From CBDBJK01 sp965206395 (GTDB lineage: Bacteria > Chloroflexota > Dehalococcoidia > Lucifugimonadales > CATOSD01), in contig CBDBJK010000038.1 in NCBI GenBank assembly GCA_965206395.1, positions 124,001 to 188,000 on the forward strand: 64,000 nt of DNA. Direction: 5' to 3'. Below the pieces are notes generated by a model. The model was not told the origin of the DNA. It ran no database searches and saw only the letters and a program-made list of their open reading frames with translations. This document shows positions 27,031 to 35,795 of this stretch, one piece after another. Every line of letters starts with the position of its first letter. Positions within the stretch are counted from its first letter, which is position 1. The translations under genes and the position numbers were made by a program.

Positions 27031-27326
27031 CGCAAGGCACCGGCGAACTCGCCCATCTTTTACGAAACACGCCCGTTCGAGAAATCGTCTGAGCACTCGA
27101 ATGGGATGGCTTCATATTAGAGCGGCAGACACGAACTGGTGGGCGCATCTACCGTCACCTTGATACAAGAAAAACTGTTGTCCATTACCATCGTGGCAAC
27201 CAGACGTTCATCAGGAAAACTCTTCGAAGCATTCTCCACGCAACGAGATGGGCTAGGGAAGATATGGAACGCCTCGGTCTACTCTACCATTCCTCCAGCT
27301 CAGGTGGTGAACCTCATGCCGTGTGA
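27027..27326 (+). pseudogene. hicA: HicA-family toxin remnant with in-frame TGA
   Basis: The frame begins MTQGTGELAHLLRNTPVREIV and meets TGA at 27090-27092, then continues ALEWDGFILERQTRTGGRIY and RKTLRSILHATRWAREDMER to a TGA at 27324. The whole is 99 codons and clearly HicA-like (EVVRALERDGF... pattern). The nonsense codon occupies the place of a conserved Arg, so a CGA-to-TGA transition explains it. The catalytic His of the usual GSHxxY motif is also missing (GGRIY here). Both defects argue that no active toxin is made. Its 3' end overlaps the convergent deacetylase gene. Confidence 0.8.
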
Positions 27327-28436
27327 CGGGAATATCAGCCGATGAATTGCCTGCACACTGGCCTCGGCGAAGGCTTTAGTGTCTTTTACTACAGCGTCTT
27401 CAATCGGTAGCTCATCTGGATCATTCAGCCTGGCAACGTCATACTGTTTACGATAGGCTTCCGGTATTTCGTCCGAAAACGTCTGCCCGGACATCGCCCC
27501 GAATGCCAGCGTCCAGGCTCTCGCCACTGCCTGAAGATCATACCCTCCGCCTCCAAGTGCAAGCCACCGGGCCGGGGCCAATTTCCCAAGCTCTGACACA
27601 ACTTTGGCGAACCCTTGGACTGTGAGCGCCAGGTGTGTGATAGGATCGAGGTAATGGGAGTCGATGCCTAGCTGTGTCACCAGCACATCAGGCTGAAATG
27701 CTGCCACAAGCGGAGGAACGACCTGCCGGAACGCCCACAAGTAAACCTCGTCCGACGTGTACGGATAAAGCGGAACATTTACAGAGTAGCCTCTGCCTCT
27801 TCCTGCGCCGGTCTCTTGCGAGTAACCCGTCCCGGGGAAAAGGAACGCTCCTGACTCGTGTAATGAAATTGTCAATACGGCGTCGGTATCGTAAAAGGCG
27901 TGCTGCACGCCATCCCCATGATGGCAGTCGATGTCCACATACGCCACGCGCATCCCTTCTGATAACATGGCTTTGATGGCGATGACAGGGTCGTTGAACA
28001 CGCAGAAGCCATAGGCATATCCAGGCATAGCATGATGCAGGCCACCAGAGATGCTAAATGCCGCGTCCGCTTCTCCCGAAATCAGAAGTTCAGCGGCTCT
28101 CAGCGACGCCCCGGTTGACCACGCTGAGGCTTCATATATCCCTTCGTAGGTCGGGTTGTCGCCAGGGCCAAAGTTGAAGGCTGCCGGGTTTAGCGATGTC
28201 TCACCTTTGCTAAAGCTCTGCACCGCTCGCAAGTAATTGAAAGAGTGATAGGACAGAATCTCAGCCTCGGTGGCCTGACGCGGGCCTACAAGCTCGGCGC
28301 CAGGCGCTGCAAACGCTTCGTAAGCATTTAGCAGTTCATAAGTATAGCCAAGACGCGCCGGTTTCATCGGATGGCTATCGCTCAAAGCGTGCCGGGATAG
28401 CAGGTCATCGTAGACAAACGCAGTCTTTCTCGCCAT
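27300..28436 (-). CDS. Histone deacetylase family protein (AcuC-like)
   Basis: 378 residues from the ATG at 28436 (AAGGGA upstream). Zinc-dependent deacetylase fold: SISGGLHHAMPGYAYGFCVFND carries the paired active-site His residues, YVDIDCHHGDGVQ the zinc Asp and His, and SLHESGAFLFPGTGY and GGGGYDLQAVARAW the remaining elements. Bacterial relatives remove acetyl groups from acetyl-CoA synthetase or act on polyamines or small amides. It stands alone on the minus strand, 75 bp downstream of an MBL hydrolase, and converges on the broken hicA. Confidence 0.9.
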   Translation of the reverse strand: MARKTAFVYDDLLSRHALSDSHPMKPARLGYTYELLNAYEAFAAPGAELVGPRQATEAEILSYHSFNYLRAVQSFSKGETSLNPAAFNFGPGDNPTYEGIYEASAWSTGASLRAAELLISGEADAAFSISGGLHHAMPGYAYGFCVFNDPVIAIKAMLSEGMRVAYVDIDCHHGDGVQHAFYDTDAVLTISLHESGAFLFPGTGYSQETGAGRGRGYSVNVPLYPYTSDEVYLWAFRQVVPPLVAAFQPDVLVTQLGIDSHYLDPITHLALTVQGFAKVVSELGKLAPARWLALGGGGYDLQAVARAWTLAFGAMSGQTFSDEIPEAYRKQYDVARLNDPDELPIEDAVVKDTKAFAEASVQAIHRLIFPSHGMRFTT

Positions 28437-28509
28437 CAGGTCCCTTTCAGAAATTCGTTCAAGTCGGCGGACGCGTCGTGCCAGTGTGTACAATCGCGAT
28501 AACTCGTCC

Positions 28510-29280
28510 TTATAGCACGAAAGTCATGTCCTCGTGGGATACCTCGATTTCGACGCCTATCCGCTCCGATAGTACTTTCAGTTCCTCGCGTATTGCACTC
28601 TCCCAAGGAGGATTGATATGGGAGGTAATTATCTTTGGCAGGTAGCCTTTTTTCTGTTTGAATATAGCGAGGGCTTCTTCGAGCAAGGCAGGGGTTAGAT
28701 GCCCTGTGCGATGGGCAACCTCCTCGTTCTCGTTGCCGAATGTTACCTCTGTCAGCAGCACATCTGGCGATACGTGTTCCCATTCGTCAGCGACACCTTT
28801 GCCAGCATCACCTGTATAGAAAAGCTTGACATCTCTCGACGATACTTGAAATCCCGCAGCCGGGACGGCGTGAGGCACGGGAACTGCCATCGCTGTGTAG
28901 TCCAAAACCTTGAACTCTTTGTAGAATTCGACAACGTTGAGATGGAACGTCGGGTTTTGAGGCGGCGGTGGATTAACGAAATTCGGGTACAGGCTGCCGT
29001 CCAGCAGCTTCTCCATCACGAAATCTACTGTGTCCTGGATAGCGTAGACCTCGATTGTAACCCCGGTGGCAAGAACAGCCAGACCCAGTGGAAGAAGATC
29101 GCGCACGTGGTCGAAATGCCTATGCGAAAGGATAATGGCCCGAATTGCCCTCTGTTCCTCAAAAGTAAGGGCGCGCGTCATTCCTCCGGCGTCCAGGGCC
29201 AGCACGCCGTCAATCAAGTGCGACTCCATTCGTGTGTCCCTGCTTTCCAAGTTGTGAGCGCCCAGAACTCGCAGTTCCAT
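28510..29280 (-). CDS. MBL-fold hydrolase, class II cyclic-nucleotide phosphodiesterase-like
   Basis: 256 residues from the ATG at 29280 (GAGGAG just upstream). The metal-binding HxHxDH motif is ILSHRHFDH near 75; later ligands are in PVPHAVPAAGF, LFYTGDAGKG and IITSHINPPW. The N-terminal LGAHNLESRDTRMESHLIDG resembles the class II cAMP phosphodiesterases (CpdA/PDE1 type) rather than glyoxalase II. The substrate is therefore probably a cyclic nucleotide or another phosphodiester, with moderate confidence. Confidence 0.85.
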   Translation of the reverse strand: MELRVLGAHNLESRDTRMESHLIDGVLALDAGGMTRALTFEEQRAIRAIILSHRHFDHVRDLLPLGLAVLATGVTIEVYAIQDTVDFVMEKLLDGSLYPNFVNPPPPQNPTFHLNVVEFYKEFKVLDYTAMAVPVPHAVPAAGFQVSSRDVKLFYTGDAGKGVADEWEHVSPDVLLTEVTFGNENEEVAHRTGHLTPALLEEALAIFKQKKGYLPKIITSHINPPWESAIREELKVLSERIGVEIEVSHEDMTFVL

Positions 29281-29478
29281 AATCTCCTCGCTGAGTGTCT
29301 GCAGGTTTTGCCCTGGTTTAGAGGCTTTATTTCTCGAAAGGGCCTCCCGAACCTTCAAAGAGGATGCAGCAAGAACGGGAGGCAGCCTATTCTAGCATAC
29401 GGAGGAAGAGATTTATCGGTCTTAATCATAAGGGGAGGAGATACGGCACACCATGAGGTTCAGGGTGCGCTCTGCAAT

Positions 29479-30714
29479 TTACAATTCGGAGTCTTCGGCA
29501 CTCGGCGGATTGGATGCATTTCTCAGCCATCGAAACAGCACGATTACCAGAGCCACCACAAAGGAACCCGCTATGAGGAATGACGTGCCTATGGTGCCGG
29601 GGTCAGCGATTGCGCCCACCGAGGAGCCGCCAGCCGCTTCGACTCTCCATTCTCTTTCAAGCCCTTCAAGGCTTATGCCATGAGTCACGAGAATAGCAGC
29701 GTCAATTGACCTGCCTCTGCTTATAGCGCCGAGCAGAGCGGTCATGCTCTCCTGTCCGCGAGAGGCCATCATGTAGTCCACCAGACTCCACGCCTGGGCG
29801 TAGAACAGCCTCACGTCACTTGGGATTCCGGGGACAGTGCCCATCGAACGCAATGGCAGCAAATTGCCCCTACTAGCCGCCCGTGATACAGTTGCCTCGC
29901 GTCCTCCCGAACCCGACTCGAAGTACATGGCGAGGCCTTCATTGAGCCATGCTGGAATAACCGCCAGAGGCGAACTGAGGGCCTCATCGATTAACAAGTG
30001 AGTCATCTCATGAACCATGCCATCTTGACTCAGGCCCACCAGCACGAACACGTCCAACTCGCCGAATGCGAAGCCGCCGTAAAGGTGCCCCCGGCTCGCC
30101 GCCTCGCTCACGACGGGAAAACTACGACTAGCCTCGCGGCTGTCATTCAGGATAACGGCCTTCATCGGTTCAGTCCTGTCGAGGCCCAAAACCTCTCTCA
30201 CCGCGCCCAAGCGCTCGTTTACGTCCCTGGCCACTTCTTTGACCTCACTTTCCGGGCGGTCGTGCCACAGAACCACAAGGTCATTCTGGCGGAAAGTCTG
30301 CCAATCGTATCTAGGGTCTTTGTATTCCAGGGAAACTCGCTCGGTCTCGAAAGTGTTGCCTTCGGCGTCTCGAATGACGTAGTAGTATTCGATGTCCGCC
30401 CCGCTTGGGATATAGCTAGACCCGCTGGTTTTAATCTTGAAGTCAGCGTCGACACGGTTTGATTGCGTAAAGCTCGGATAGCCATATATCCTTACTTTCT
30501 GGTTGCCCAGTTGATAGAAGAGCTTTACCTCGGTAATCTGAGAATCAGCTTCCGCTTCCAGCCTGAACACCACCTCATCGGGGAAATCGATGAGGTGGGA
30601 AGTGGATACAACACGAATCGACTCGCCCGCCGATTGGGGGCTTGGTAATAACGTCTCATCGCCAGAGGTTGTTATTGCGGCTAGCGCACCTAATAGTATG
30701 CTCAACAAAAGCAT
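29479..30714 (-). CDS. Membrane-anchored peptidase MA family metalloprotease
   Basis: 411 residues. N-terminal signal (LLLSILLGALAAI), an exported beta-rich domain (about 30-145, with VVFRLEAEADSQITEVKLFY), then a gluzincin peptidase domain with the HExxH zinc motif in GMVHEMTHLLIDEA (about 255) and AWLNEGLAMYFE supplying the third ligand Glu. A C-terminal transmembrane helix (SFLIAGSFVVALVIVLFRWL) anchors it with a short cytoplasmic tail. It lies 13 bp after the F420 reductase gene on the same strand. The target protein is unknown. Confidence 0.85.
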   Translation of the reverse strand: MLLLSILLGALAAITTSGDETLLPSPQSAGESIRVVSTSHLIDFPDEVVFRLEAEADSQITEVKLFYQLGNQKVRIYGYPSFTQSNRVDADFKIKTSGSSYIPSGADIEYYYVIRDAEGNTFETERVSLEYKDPRYDWQTFRQNDLVVLWHDRPESEVKEVARDVNERLGAVREVLGLDRTEPMKAVILNDSREASRSFPVVSEAASRGHLYGGFAFGELDVFVLVGLSQDGMVHEMTHLLIDEALSSPLAVIPAWLNEGLAMYFESGSGGREATVSRAASRGNLLPLRSMGTVPGIPSDVRLFYAQAWSLVDYMMASRGQESMTALLGAISRGRSIDAAILVTHGISLEGLEREWRVEAAGGSSVGAIADPGTIGTSFLIAGSFVVALVIVLFRWLRNASNPPSAEDSEL

Positions 30715-30727
30715 GGCAATTATCCGC

Positions 30728-31372
30728 TTAAATACCTGTGATTTTTATCGATGAATGGGCTTTGTAAATGCGATTGATGTTCAGCAAGAGCGCAGTCAAG
30801 TCTTCGACGTAGCGCGCATTAGCGAGGCCGCCGCCATTGACCGCGCGGGCGCCCTTTATGGTTTCCGCCATCTTCATTACTCGTTCCCTTGCATCGGCAT
30901 CGTCGGCGCACACTATCACGTCAGAGTCAATTGATTTATCAGGCACAAGCAAGTCCTCGGCGCTGATGTTCTGAAAGGCAGCCACAATCGTGGACTCGGC
31001 CAGGATAATCTGCGACTGAAGTGCGGCGGAACCCTCCTCAACGATTACCGCACTAGCACGGCCTTTGTTGAATTCCAACGGAGCAATCAGGTTTACGACT
31101 AGCTTCCCGGACAGCTGCCCCTTCAAGTCGTTGAGAGTATCGCGCTGGGCAGCATAAGGAACGGCTATGAAGGCGATATCCGCTTCTTGCGCAACCTCGT
31201 TGTTCAACGCACCGTGCATTGAGCCAGGAGGCGCATGTTCTGATACACTCTCCGCCGCTTGTTTGGCCCGTTCTTCGCTTCTGGAACCTATAAGTATCTT
31301 TTCCCCTGCCAACGCGAATCTCAGCGCCAACCCCCGGCCTTCAGGCCCGGTGCCGCCTATGAAACCAAGCAT
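30728..31372 (-). CDS. npdG: NADPH-dependent F420 reductase
   Basis: 214 residues, the usual length. Rossmann start MLGFIGGTGPEGRGLALRFA with a downstream NADP phosphate-binding Arg/Ser (LIGSRSEERA), then EADIAFIAVPYAAQ and VNLIAPLEF, and near the C-terminus ARAVNGGGLANARYVEDLTA. The enzyme moves hydride between NADPH and the deazaflavin cofactor F420. Its presence implies this organism makes or uses F420. It belongs to a three-gene minus-strand run with the small protein upstream and the peptidase downstream. Confidence 0.92.
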   Translation of the reverse strand: MLGFIGGTGPEGRGLALRFALAGEKILIGSRSEERAKQAAESVSEHAPPGSMHGALNNEVAQEADIAFIAVPYAAQRDTLNDLKGQLSGKLVVNLIAPLEFNKGRASAVIVEEGSAALQSQIILAESTIVAAFQNISAEDLLVPDKSIDSDVIVCADDADARERVMKMAETIKGARAVNGGGLANARYVEDLTALLLNINRIYKAHSSIKITGI

Positions 31373-31435
31373 ATGTCTACCTCACTACTATTATATCGCC
31401 TTAAACTCTCCTCAAATAACCTGAGCAATCCCTTA

Positions 31436-31711
31436 TCACGCCTGCTCCATCGCAGGACGCACTTCAGGATCAACATCAAGCCCCTCTCCACCACCATAAA
31501 GCTCCCAGGGCCTGAACGACTCGACAAACTCTTTGGCCTCTTCCAGGGTTGGAATACCCTTTTCCGCACGACCCGGCTCGTATCCAAACGTCTTGGCGAA
31601 GGCGTCGAACCCCCGTTTGGTCTCGCGAACGCCTCCTACCTCTTCTTGCAGTTCGTCGTCGCTAAGAATGAGCCTCTGCCCTTTCCTCGAATTCTGCCAA
31701 TACACTATCAT
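31436..31711 (-). CDS. Conserved-looking small protein of unknown function
   Basis: 91 residues with a strong AGGAGG eight bases before the ATG, so it is very probably translated. Composition is charged and Glu-rich with no membrane segment: MIVYWQNSRKGQRLILSDDE, a central KRGFDAFAKTFGYEPGRAEKG and an acidic C-terminus. I do not recognise a family. It lies 63 bp upstream of the F420 reductase gene and may be cotranscribed with it. Confidence 0.7.
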   Translation of the reverse strand: MIVYWQNSRKGQRLILSDDELQEEVGGVRETKRGFDAFAKTFGYEPGRAEKGIPTLEEAKEFVESFRPWELYGGGEGLDVDPEVRPAMEQA

Positions 31712-32001
31712 ACGTAAATCCTCCTAGAATCGGATGGAGTTATGAAGTTTCTTACATAACCACTCTACTGGGAAGACCATCTTCTTGCAACTATTGCAAC
31801 CTCGCTTCAGATATAACAAGCCAACATTGCGACAATGGAATTCTCAGGGAGCGCTGGCTACGCCGATCTGTAAAGTTTTTATTGCGGCAGTTGCAGGGGT
31901 CAGGAGTCCGTTGTAGGAAGCGACGCCAGGGTAAGCGCGCCACAATGGGCCATCTGCCTTGGTAACGCGAGTATTATCTTGCCTGACCATGCCGCAAACC
32001 A

Positions 32002-32030
32002 TTGCGCGTTTGTCGAGCTTTGACTACAAT
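32002..32030 (+). promoter_or_regulatory. Candidate promoter of the EF-G-like gene
   Basis: TACAAT at 32025-32030 (5/6 match to -10) with TTGCGC at 32002-32007 and a 17-bp spacer, 36 bp before the ATG. It lies in a 350-bp divergent region (31712-32065) that otherwise shows no gene, hairpin or repeat. The -35 match is poor, so strength is uncertain. Confidence 0.4.
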
Positions 32031-32065
32031 GGGCCAAAGCACCAAACAGGGAGGAGATATAGGGT

Positions 32066-34117
32066 ATGCCTGATTTCACAACTGATCACTTACGCAATAT
32101 CGTATTGATGTCTCATAGCGGTGCAGGTAAGACTATATTAAGCGAAGCAATGCTTCATGTCGCGGGCGTAAACTCGCGAATGGGTACGATCGCGGACGGC
32201 ACTACAACTTCTGATTTCGAGCCGGAGGAAACGCGACGACAGACGAGTGTGCAAACCTCTGTTTTGGCATGTCCCTGGAAGGGAACCAAAATCAACTTGA
32301 TTGATACCCCAGGGTACGCCGACTACCGAGGCGAAGTGGTATCCGGCATCCGAGTCGCCGATGGCGCGATCATCGTAGTAGCCGGGCCTTCCGGTGTTGA
32401 AGTGGGAACTCAGCAGATGTGGCAGCTCGCTGATGCAAGCAATTTGCCGCGAATGGTGTTCGTCAGCAAGATGGATCGGGAGAACGCAGACTTCCAGCGT
32501 GTAATGGACTCACTTTCAGAGGCATTTGGGAGGACTTGCATCGCCGTTCAAATCCCTATAGGCTCTGAGGCCAGCTTCTCAGGTTTCGTGAATCTGCTCG
32601 ACCCCAATAGCGAGGTTCCGAGCGACCTGCAGGCTGAGGTCGATACCGCTCGTGAGCAGCTAACGGAGGCTATAGCTGAAACCGATGACGATCTGACCGA
32701 GAAATACCTGGAGGGCGAGCCGCTTACTCAAGAAGAGATAACACAGGGGTTAAAGCAAGGCATTGCTTCGGGAAGCATTGTACCGGTCTTTTCCGGCAAT
32801 TCCACGACGGGAATCGGCACTTCGGAATTGATGAACGCAATCATAGACTACATGCCTTCTCCCGCAGACGTAGAACCCGTGATGGCGACGAGTGCTGGCT
32901 CCAATGAGGAAATTTCGATGGCCTGTGACAGCAATGGCCCGCTGGCCGCGTTGGTCTTCAAAACTGCGGCAGACCAGTTTGTGGGTAAACTCTCGTATAT
33001 TAGAGTTTACAGCGGCACGTTCAAGAGCGACTCCCAACTGTTGAACGCTAATGAGGCCGAGACCGAACGCGCTGGTCAGATTTTTGTGGTGCGAGGAAAG
33101 TCTCAGGAGGCGACAACCGAGCTAGCGGCTGGCGACATAGGCGCAGTTCCCAAGCTCACGTCCGCGCTCACAGGCCACACTCTCGCCAGCAGAGAAAAGC
33201 CTGTCATCCTGCCGGGGCTACAGTTTCCAGATCCTGCGTATCAGATGGCCGTTTTCCCCAAGACCAAGGCTGATGTGGACAAGATGACAAGCTCTATGGC
33301 GCGAATCGCCGAGGAAGACCCTAGTCTTGTAATTAGCCGAGAGCCTGATACTCGCGAAGTTCTGTTAGGCGGCCTCGGAGACTCTCATATTGACGTTGCT
33401 GTCGAAAAAATGAAACGCAAGTTTGGGGTCGAAATCCAACTTGAAGTTCCCAAAGTCCCTTATAAAGAGACGATTGGAACTCACACGAGGGTAGAATACA
33501 GACACAAAAAACAGAGCGGAGGGCATGGTCAGTTCGGTCACGTCTGGCTTGAGCTTGAGCCTCTTTCCAGGGGCGAAGGTTTTTCGTTCGATTCCAGGAT
33601 CGTGGGTGGAGCGGTTCCCAGGGAGTATATTCCGTCGGTCGAGAAGGGAGTACAGAAATCCCTGAATGACGGCGTTGTGGCTGGATTCCCGGTGGTTGAT
33701 CTGAAGGTAACGCTTGTGGATGGGAGCTTTCACACTGTGGACTCATCGGGCATGTCTTTCGAGATAGCTGGAGCGCATGCCTTCGCCAAAGGTGTGAAGC
33801 AGGCCAACCCTGTCCTCTTAGAGCCTATCATGAGAGTACAGATAACCGTGCCGGACTCATTCGCAGGAGACGTCATCGGGGATTTGAACAGCAAACGCGG
33901 CCGTATACAGGGGATGACTCCCCAGGGAGATGGCACGACCCTGATCGAGGCCGAAGCACCGCGAGCGGAAATGCTGCGATACGCTACTGAACTCAGATCG
34001 CAAACGCAGGGCCTAGGAGCGTTTTCGATGGAATTCGATCACTACGAGGAGGTGCCGCAGCATCTCCTTGAGAAATTGGTTGAGCAGATGAAGGAGAAAG
34101 CTGAAGCTCAGGCGTAA
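32066..34117 (+). CDS. Elongation factor G-like GTPase (EF-G paralogue)
   Basis: 683 residues with all EF-G domains. G motifs: P-loop SHSGAGKT (16-23), switch-II DTPGYADYRGEV (about 76) and VSKMD (about 132, canonical NKMD). The tip domain IV segment VEYRHKKQSGGHGQFGHVWL is present, then VDLKVTLVDGSFHTVDSSGM and the C-terminal ferredoxin fold. The catalytic His after DTPG in EF-G is replaced by Tyr, so this is the EF-G-like/EF-G2 type rather than the main translocase, which would be encoded elsewhere beside rpsL-rpsG. GGGAGGAGA precedes the ATG. A terminator hairpin follows. Confidence 0.88.
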   Translation: MPDFTTDHLRNIVLMSHSGAGKTILSEAMLHVAGVNSRMGTIADGTTTSDFEPEETRRQTSVQTSVLACPWKGTKINLIDTPGYADYRGEVVSGIRVADGAIIVVAGPSGVEVGTQQMWQLADASNLPRMVFVSKMDRENADFQRVMDSLSEAFGRTCIAVQIPIGSEASFSGFVNLLDPNSEVPSDLQAEVDTAREQLTEAIAETDDDLTEKYLEGEPLTQEEITQGLKQGIASGSIVPVFSGNSTTGIGTSELMNAIIDYMPSPADVEPVMATSAGSNEEISMACDSNGPLAALVFKTAADQFVGKLSYIRVYSGTFKSDSQLLNANEAETERAGQIFVVRGKSQEATTELAAGDIGAVPKLTSALTGHTLASREKPVILPGLQFPDPAYQMAVFPKTKADVDKMTSSMARIAEEDPSLVISREPDTREVLLGGLGDSHIDVAVEKMKRKFGVEIQLEVPKVPYKETIGTHTRVEYRHKKQSGGHGQFGHVWLELEPLSRGEGFSFDSRIVGGAVPREYIPSVEKGVQKSLNDGVVAGFPVVDLKVTLVDGSFHTVDSSGMSFEIAGAHAFAKGVKQANPVLLEPIMRVQITVPDSFAGDVIGDLNSKRGRIQGMTPQGDGTTLIEAEAPRAEMLRYATELRSQTQGLGAFSMEFDHYEEVPQHLLEKLVEQMKEKAEAQA

Positions 34118-34155
34118 TGCGTAGCGAGCTAATGTCTGAAGACTCTTAGAACCAA

Positions 34156-34188
34156 AACGGGGGCGTTCGTTAAGCGAACGCCCCCGTT
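34156..34188. terminator. Bidirectional Rho-independent terminator
   Basis: A perfect 14-bp stem, AACGGGGGCGTTCG (34156-34169) pairing with CGAACGCCCCCGTT (34175-34188), and a 5-nt loop TTAAG. It is followed by GATTTT on the plus strand and preceded by CCAAAA, which gives a short U-run on the minus strand. It sits between the EF-G-like gene and a convergent minus-strand gene and can serve both. Confidence 0.88.
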
Positions 34189-34255
34189 GATTTTCAAAGC
34201 CAGCCTGTCCTGCTGATGCTCATATTCTGCCGATTTTCAAACCAGATAATCGGCG

Positions 34256-34696
34256 TTACCGTTTCGCCGACCAGATTGTGTGATAGTTCTCTCCCCGCAC
34301 CACTGAGGCCAGTTCTGTCTTTTCGAGTCTTTGCAACTCCTCCAGAATAGAGTGGCAGGAAACTGCGATTTCTTTGTGGCCGGAGGCGATGAATCGATTT
34401 ACTATTCGGTCCCAGATACCGAGTGTGATCAGGCTGTCCACGTACCTGGGCCATGGTATGAGCGTCAGGTTCTGCAGCCTTGGGAACCCTGGCCGTAAAC
34501 GCCTGATGCTTCTCAATCGCTCTTGGGGAGACGCCGCCATAGGCATGATGCGTATCATTGGGCCTTCATCGTCGTTGTAGCGCGTATCTATGACAACGGA
34601 TTTTCTGAGCGTAGGAAAGAACAGCGACATCACCTCTGCGGTGCCAAGGTTCTTCATCACCTCATCGAGATCGTATGTCAAATCATCGTCCATCAT
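34256..34696 (-). CDS. Conserved-looking protein of unknown function
   Basis: 146 residues, Arg- and Leu-rich, no membrane segment or signal. It begins DDDLTYDLDEVMKNLGTAEV; a basic middle has ERLRSIRRLRPGFPRL; the C-terminal part is helical with CHSILEELQRLEKTE. I do not recognise the family. It follows etfA by 27 bp on the same strand and is probably the last gene of the etfBA operon, stopping at the shared terminator. Confidence 0.68.
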   Translation of the reverse strand: MMDDDLTYDLDEVMKNLGTAEVMSLFFPTLRKSVVIDTRYNDDEGPMIRIMPMAASPQERLRSIRRLRPGFPRLQNLTLIPWPRYVDSLITLGIWDRIVNRFIASGHKEIAVSCHSILEELQRLEKTELASVVRGENYHTIWSAKR

Positions 34697-34722
34697 TATT
34701 TACCTTATCTATTCTACCGCCA

Positions 34723-35715
34723 TTAAGATTTTACAAGCTCTCGCACTGTCTCGATAAACGCGGGCAAGACGTTCTTCCAATCTCCTACTACGCCAAAGCT
34801 CGCCTCTTTGAATATGTTCGCTTCGGCATCTTTGTTAATCGCCACAAGCTGCTTGGCTCCAGAACATCCTGCCATGTGCTGGCTTGCGCCGGATATGCCT
34901 ATTGTTATGTACACATCGGGCGTTATGGTCTTGCCTGTTAGTCCTACCTGATAGCTATGGTCGAGCCAACCAGCGTCGCAGGCGGCGCGTGATGCTCCCA
35001 CAGCCCCTCCGAGCATCTTCGCAAGCTCTTCCAGCGACTCGAAAGGCTCAGGGCCACCCAGTCCTCTGCCTCCACTGACTACTATAGTCGCGTCCTCCAA
35101 GCGAACGCCTACAGACTCGCTCTGGACAGACTCGATTAGCCTAGCCTTGATGACCGAGGGGTCAAGATTGGGCTGAACAGTAACAGCCTCTCCGTTCCGT
35201 GAAGAATCGGGCGCTGAAGGCTCGAAAATCTTGCCTCTGATAACCGCGACCTGTGGATTGGAATCAGGAAAGGTGACTTTTGACAGGGCATTGCCACCAT
35301 ACACGGGGCGCGTCGCGACTACTCGTTTAGTGCTCGAATCAATTTCGATGTCTACGCAGTCCTGTGCAACTCCGACACCTAGCCTGAATGCAAGACGAGG
35401 GCCAATATCTCGGCCGGACTGGGTTCGTCCTATTAAAACGACACTTGGTTCAGCCTGTCTGCACACAGACTCGAAAGCAGCTAGCTGGGCGTCAACTTGC
35501 GCTTCTGCCAGAAGCGGGTCTTCGACGAGATACACTTTGTCGGCTCCCTGTGCTATCGCCGAATCTGCTATGCCCTCCAAACCGCTTCCAGGTATGGCTA
35601 CGGCCACCTCTTCGCCTAGCGTCTCAGCCAGCTTGCGTCCCGCGACCAACAACTCGTTGGTGCTTGGTTGCAGCTTGCCGTCGTTCAGTTCTCCCAATAC
35701 TAGAATTCCTGCCAT
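34723..35715 (-). CDS. etfA: Electron transfer flavoprotein alpha subunit
   Basis: 330 residues. The C-terminal FAD-binding domain is complete: VVSGGRGLGGPE, AVGASRAACDAGWLDHSYQV, GQTGKT-type segment as VGLTGKTITPDVYITIGISG, then ASQHMAGC and ATNKD-type VAINKDAEANIF. With EtfB it carries electrons from acyl-CoA and related dehydrogenases to the quinone pool. It lies 80 bp downstream of etfB. Confidence 0.95.
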   Translation of the reverse strand: MAGILVLGELNDGKLQPSTNELLVAGRKLAETLGEEVAVAIPGSGLEGIADSAIAQGADKVYLVEDPLLAEAQVDAQLAAFESVCRQAEPSVVLIGRTQSGRDIGPRLAFRLGVGVAQDCVDIEIDSSTKRVVATRPVYGGNALSKVTFPDSNPQVAVIRGKIFEPSAPDSSRNGEAVTVQPNLDPSVIKARLIESVQSESVGVRLEDATIVVSGGRGLGGPEPFESLEELAKMLGGAVGASRAACDAGWLDHSYQVGLTGKTITPDVYITIGISGASQHMAGCSGAKQLVAINKDAEANIFKEASFGVVGDWKNVLPAFIETVRELVKS

Positions 35716-35795
35716 TACAATACTCCATCAGTCTTGTTGATTGTAATTCTCACTTATGGTAATTGTGCCGCGCAAAGCGCACTCCAGATATGGAA

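Noticed and set aside
6314..27092. TAG and TGA might be recoded as amino acids in this organism.
   Set aside because: TAG ends the NIPSNAP, CCA-enzyme and IS-extended kinase frames and TGA ends hicB and others; only two genes carry internal stops, one of each kind, so isolated lesions fit better.
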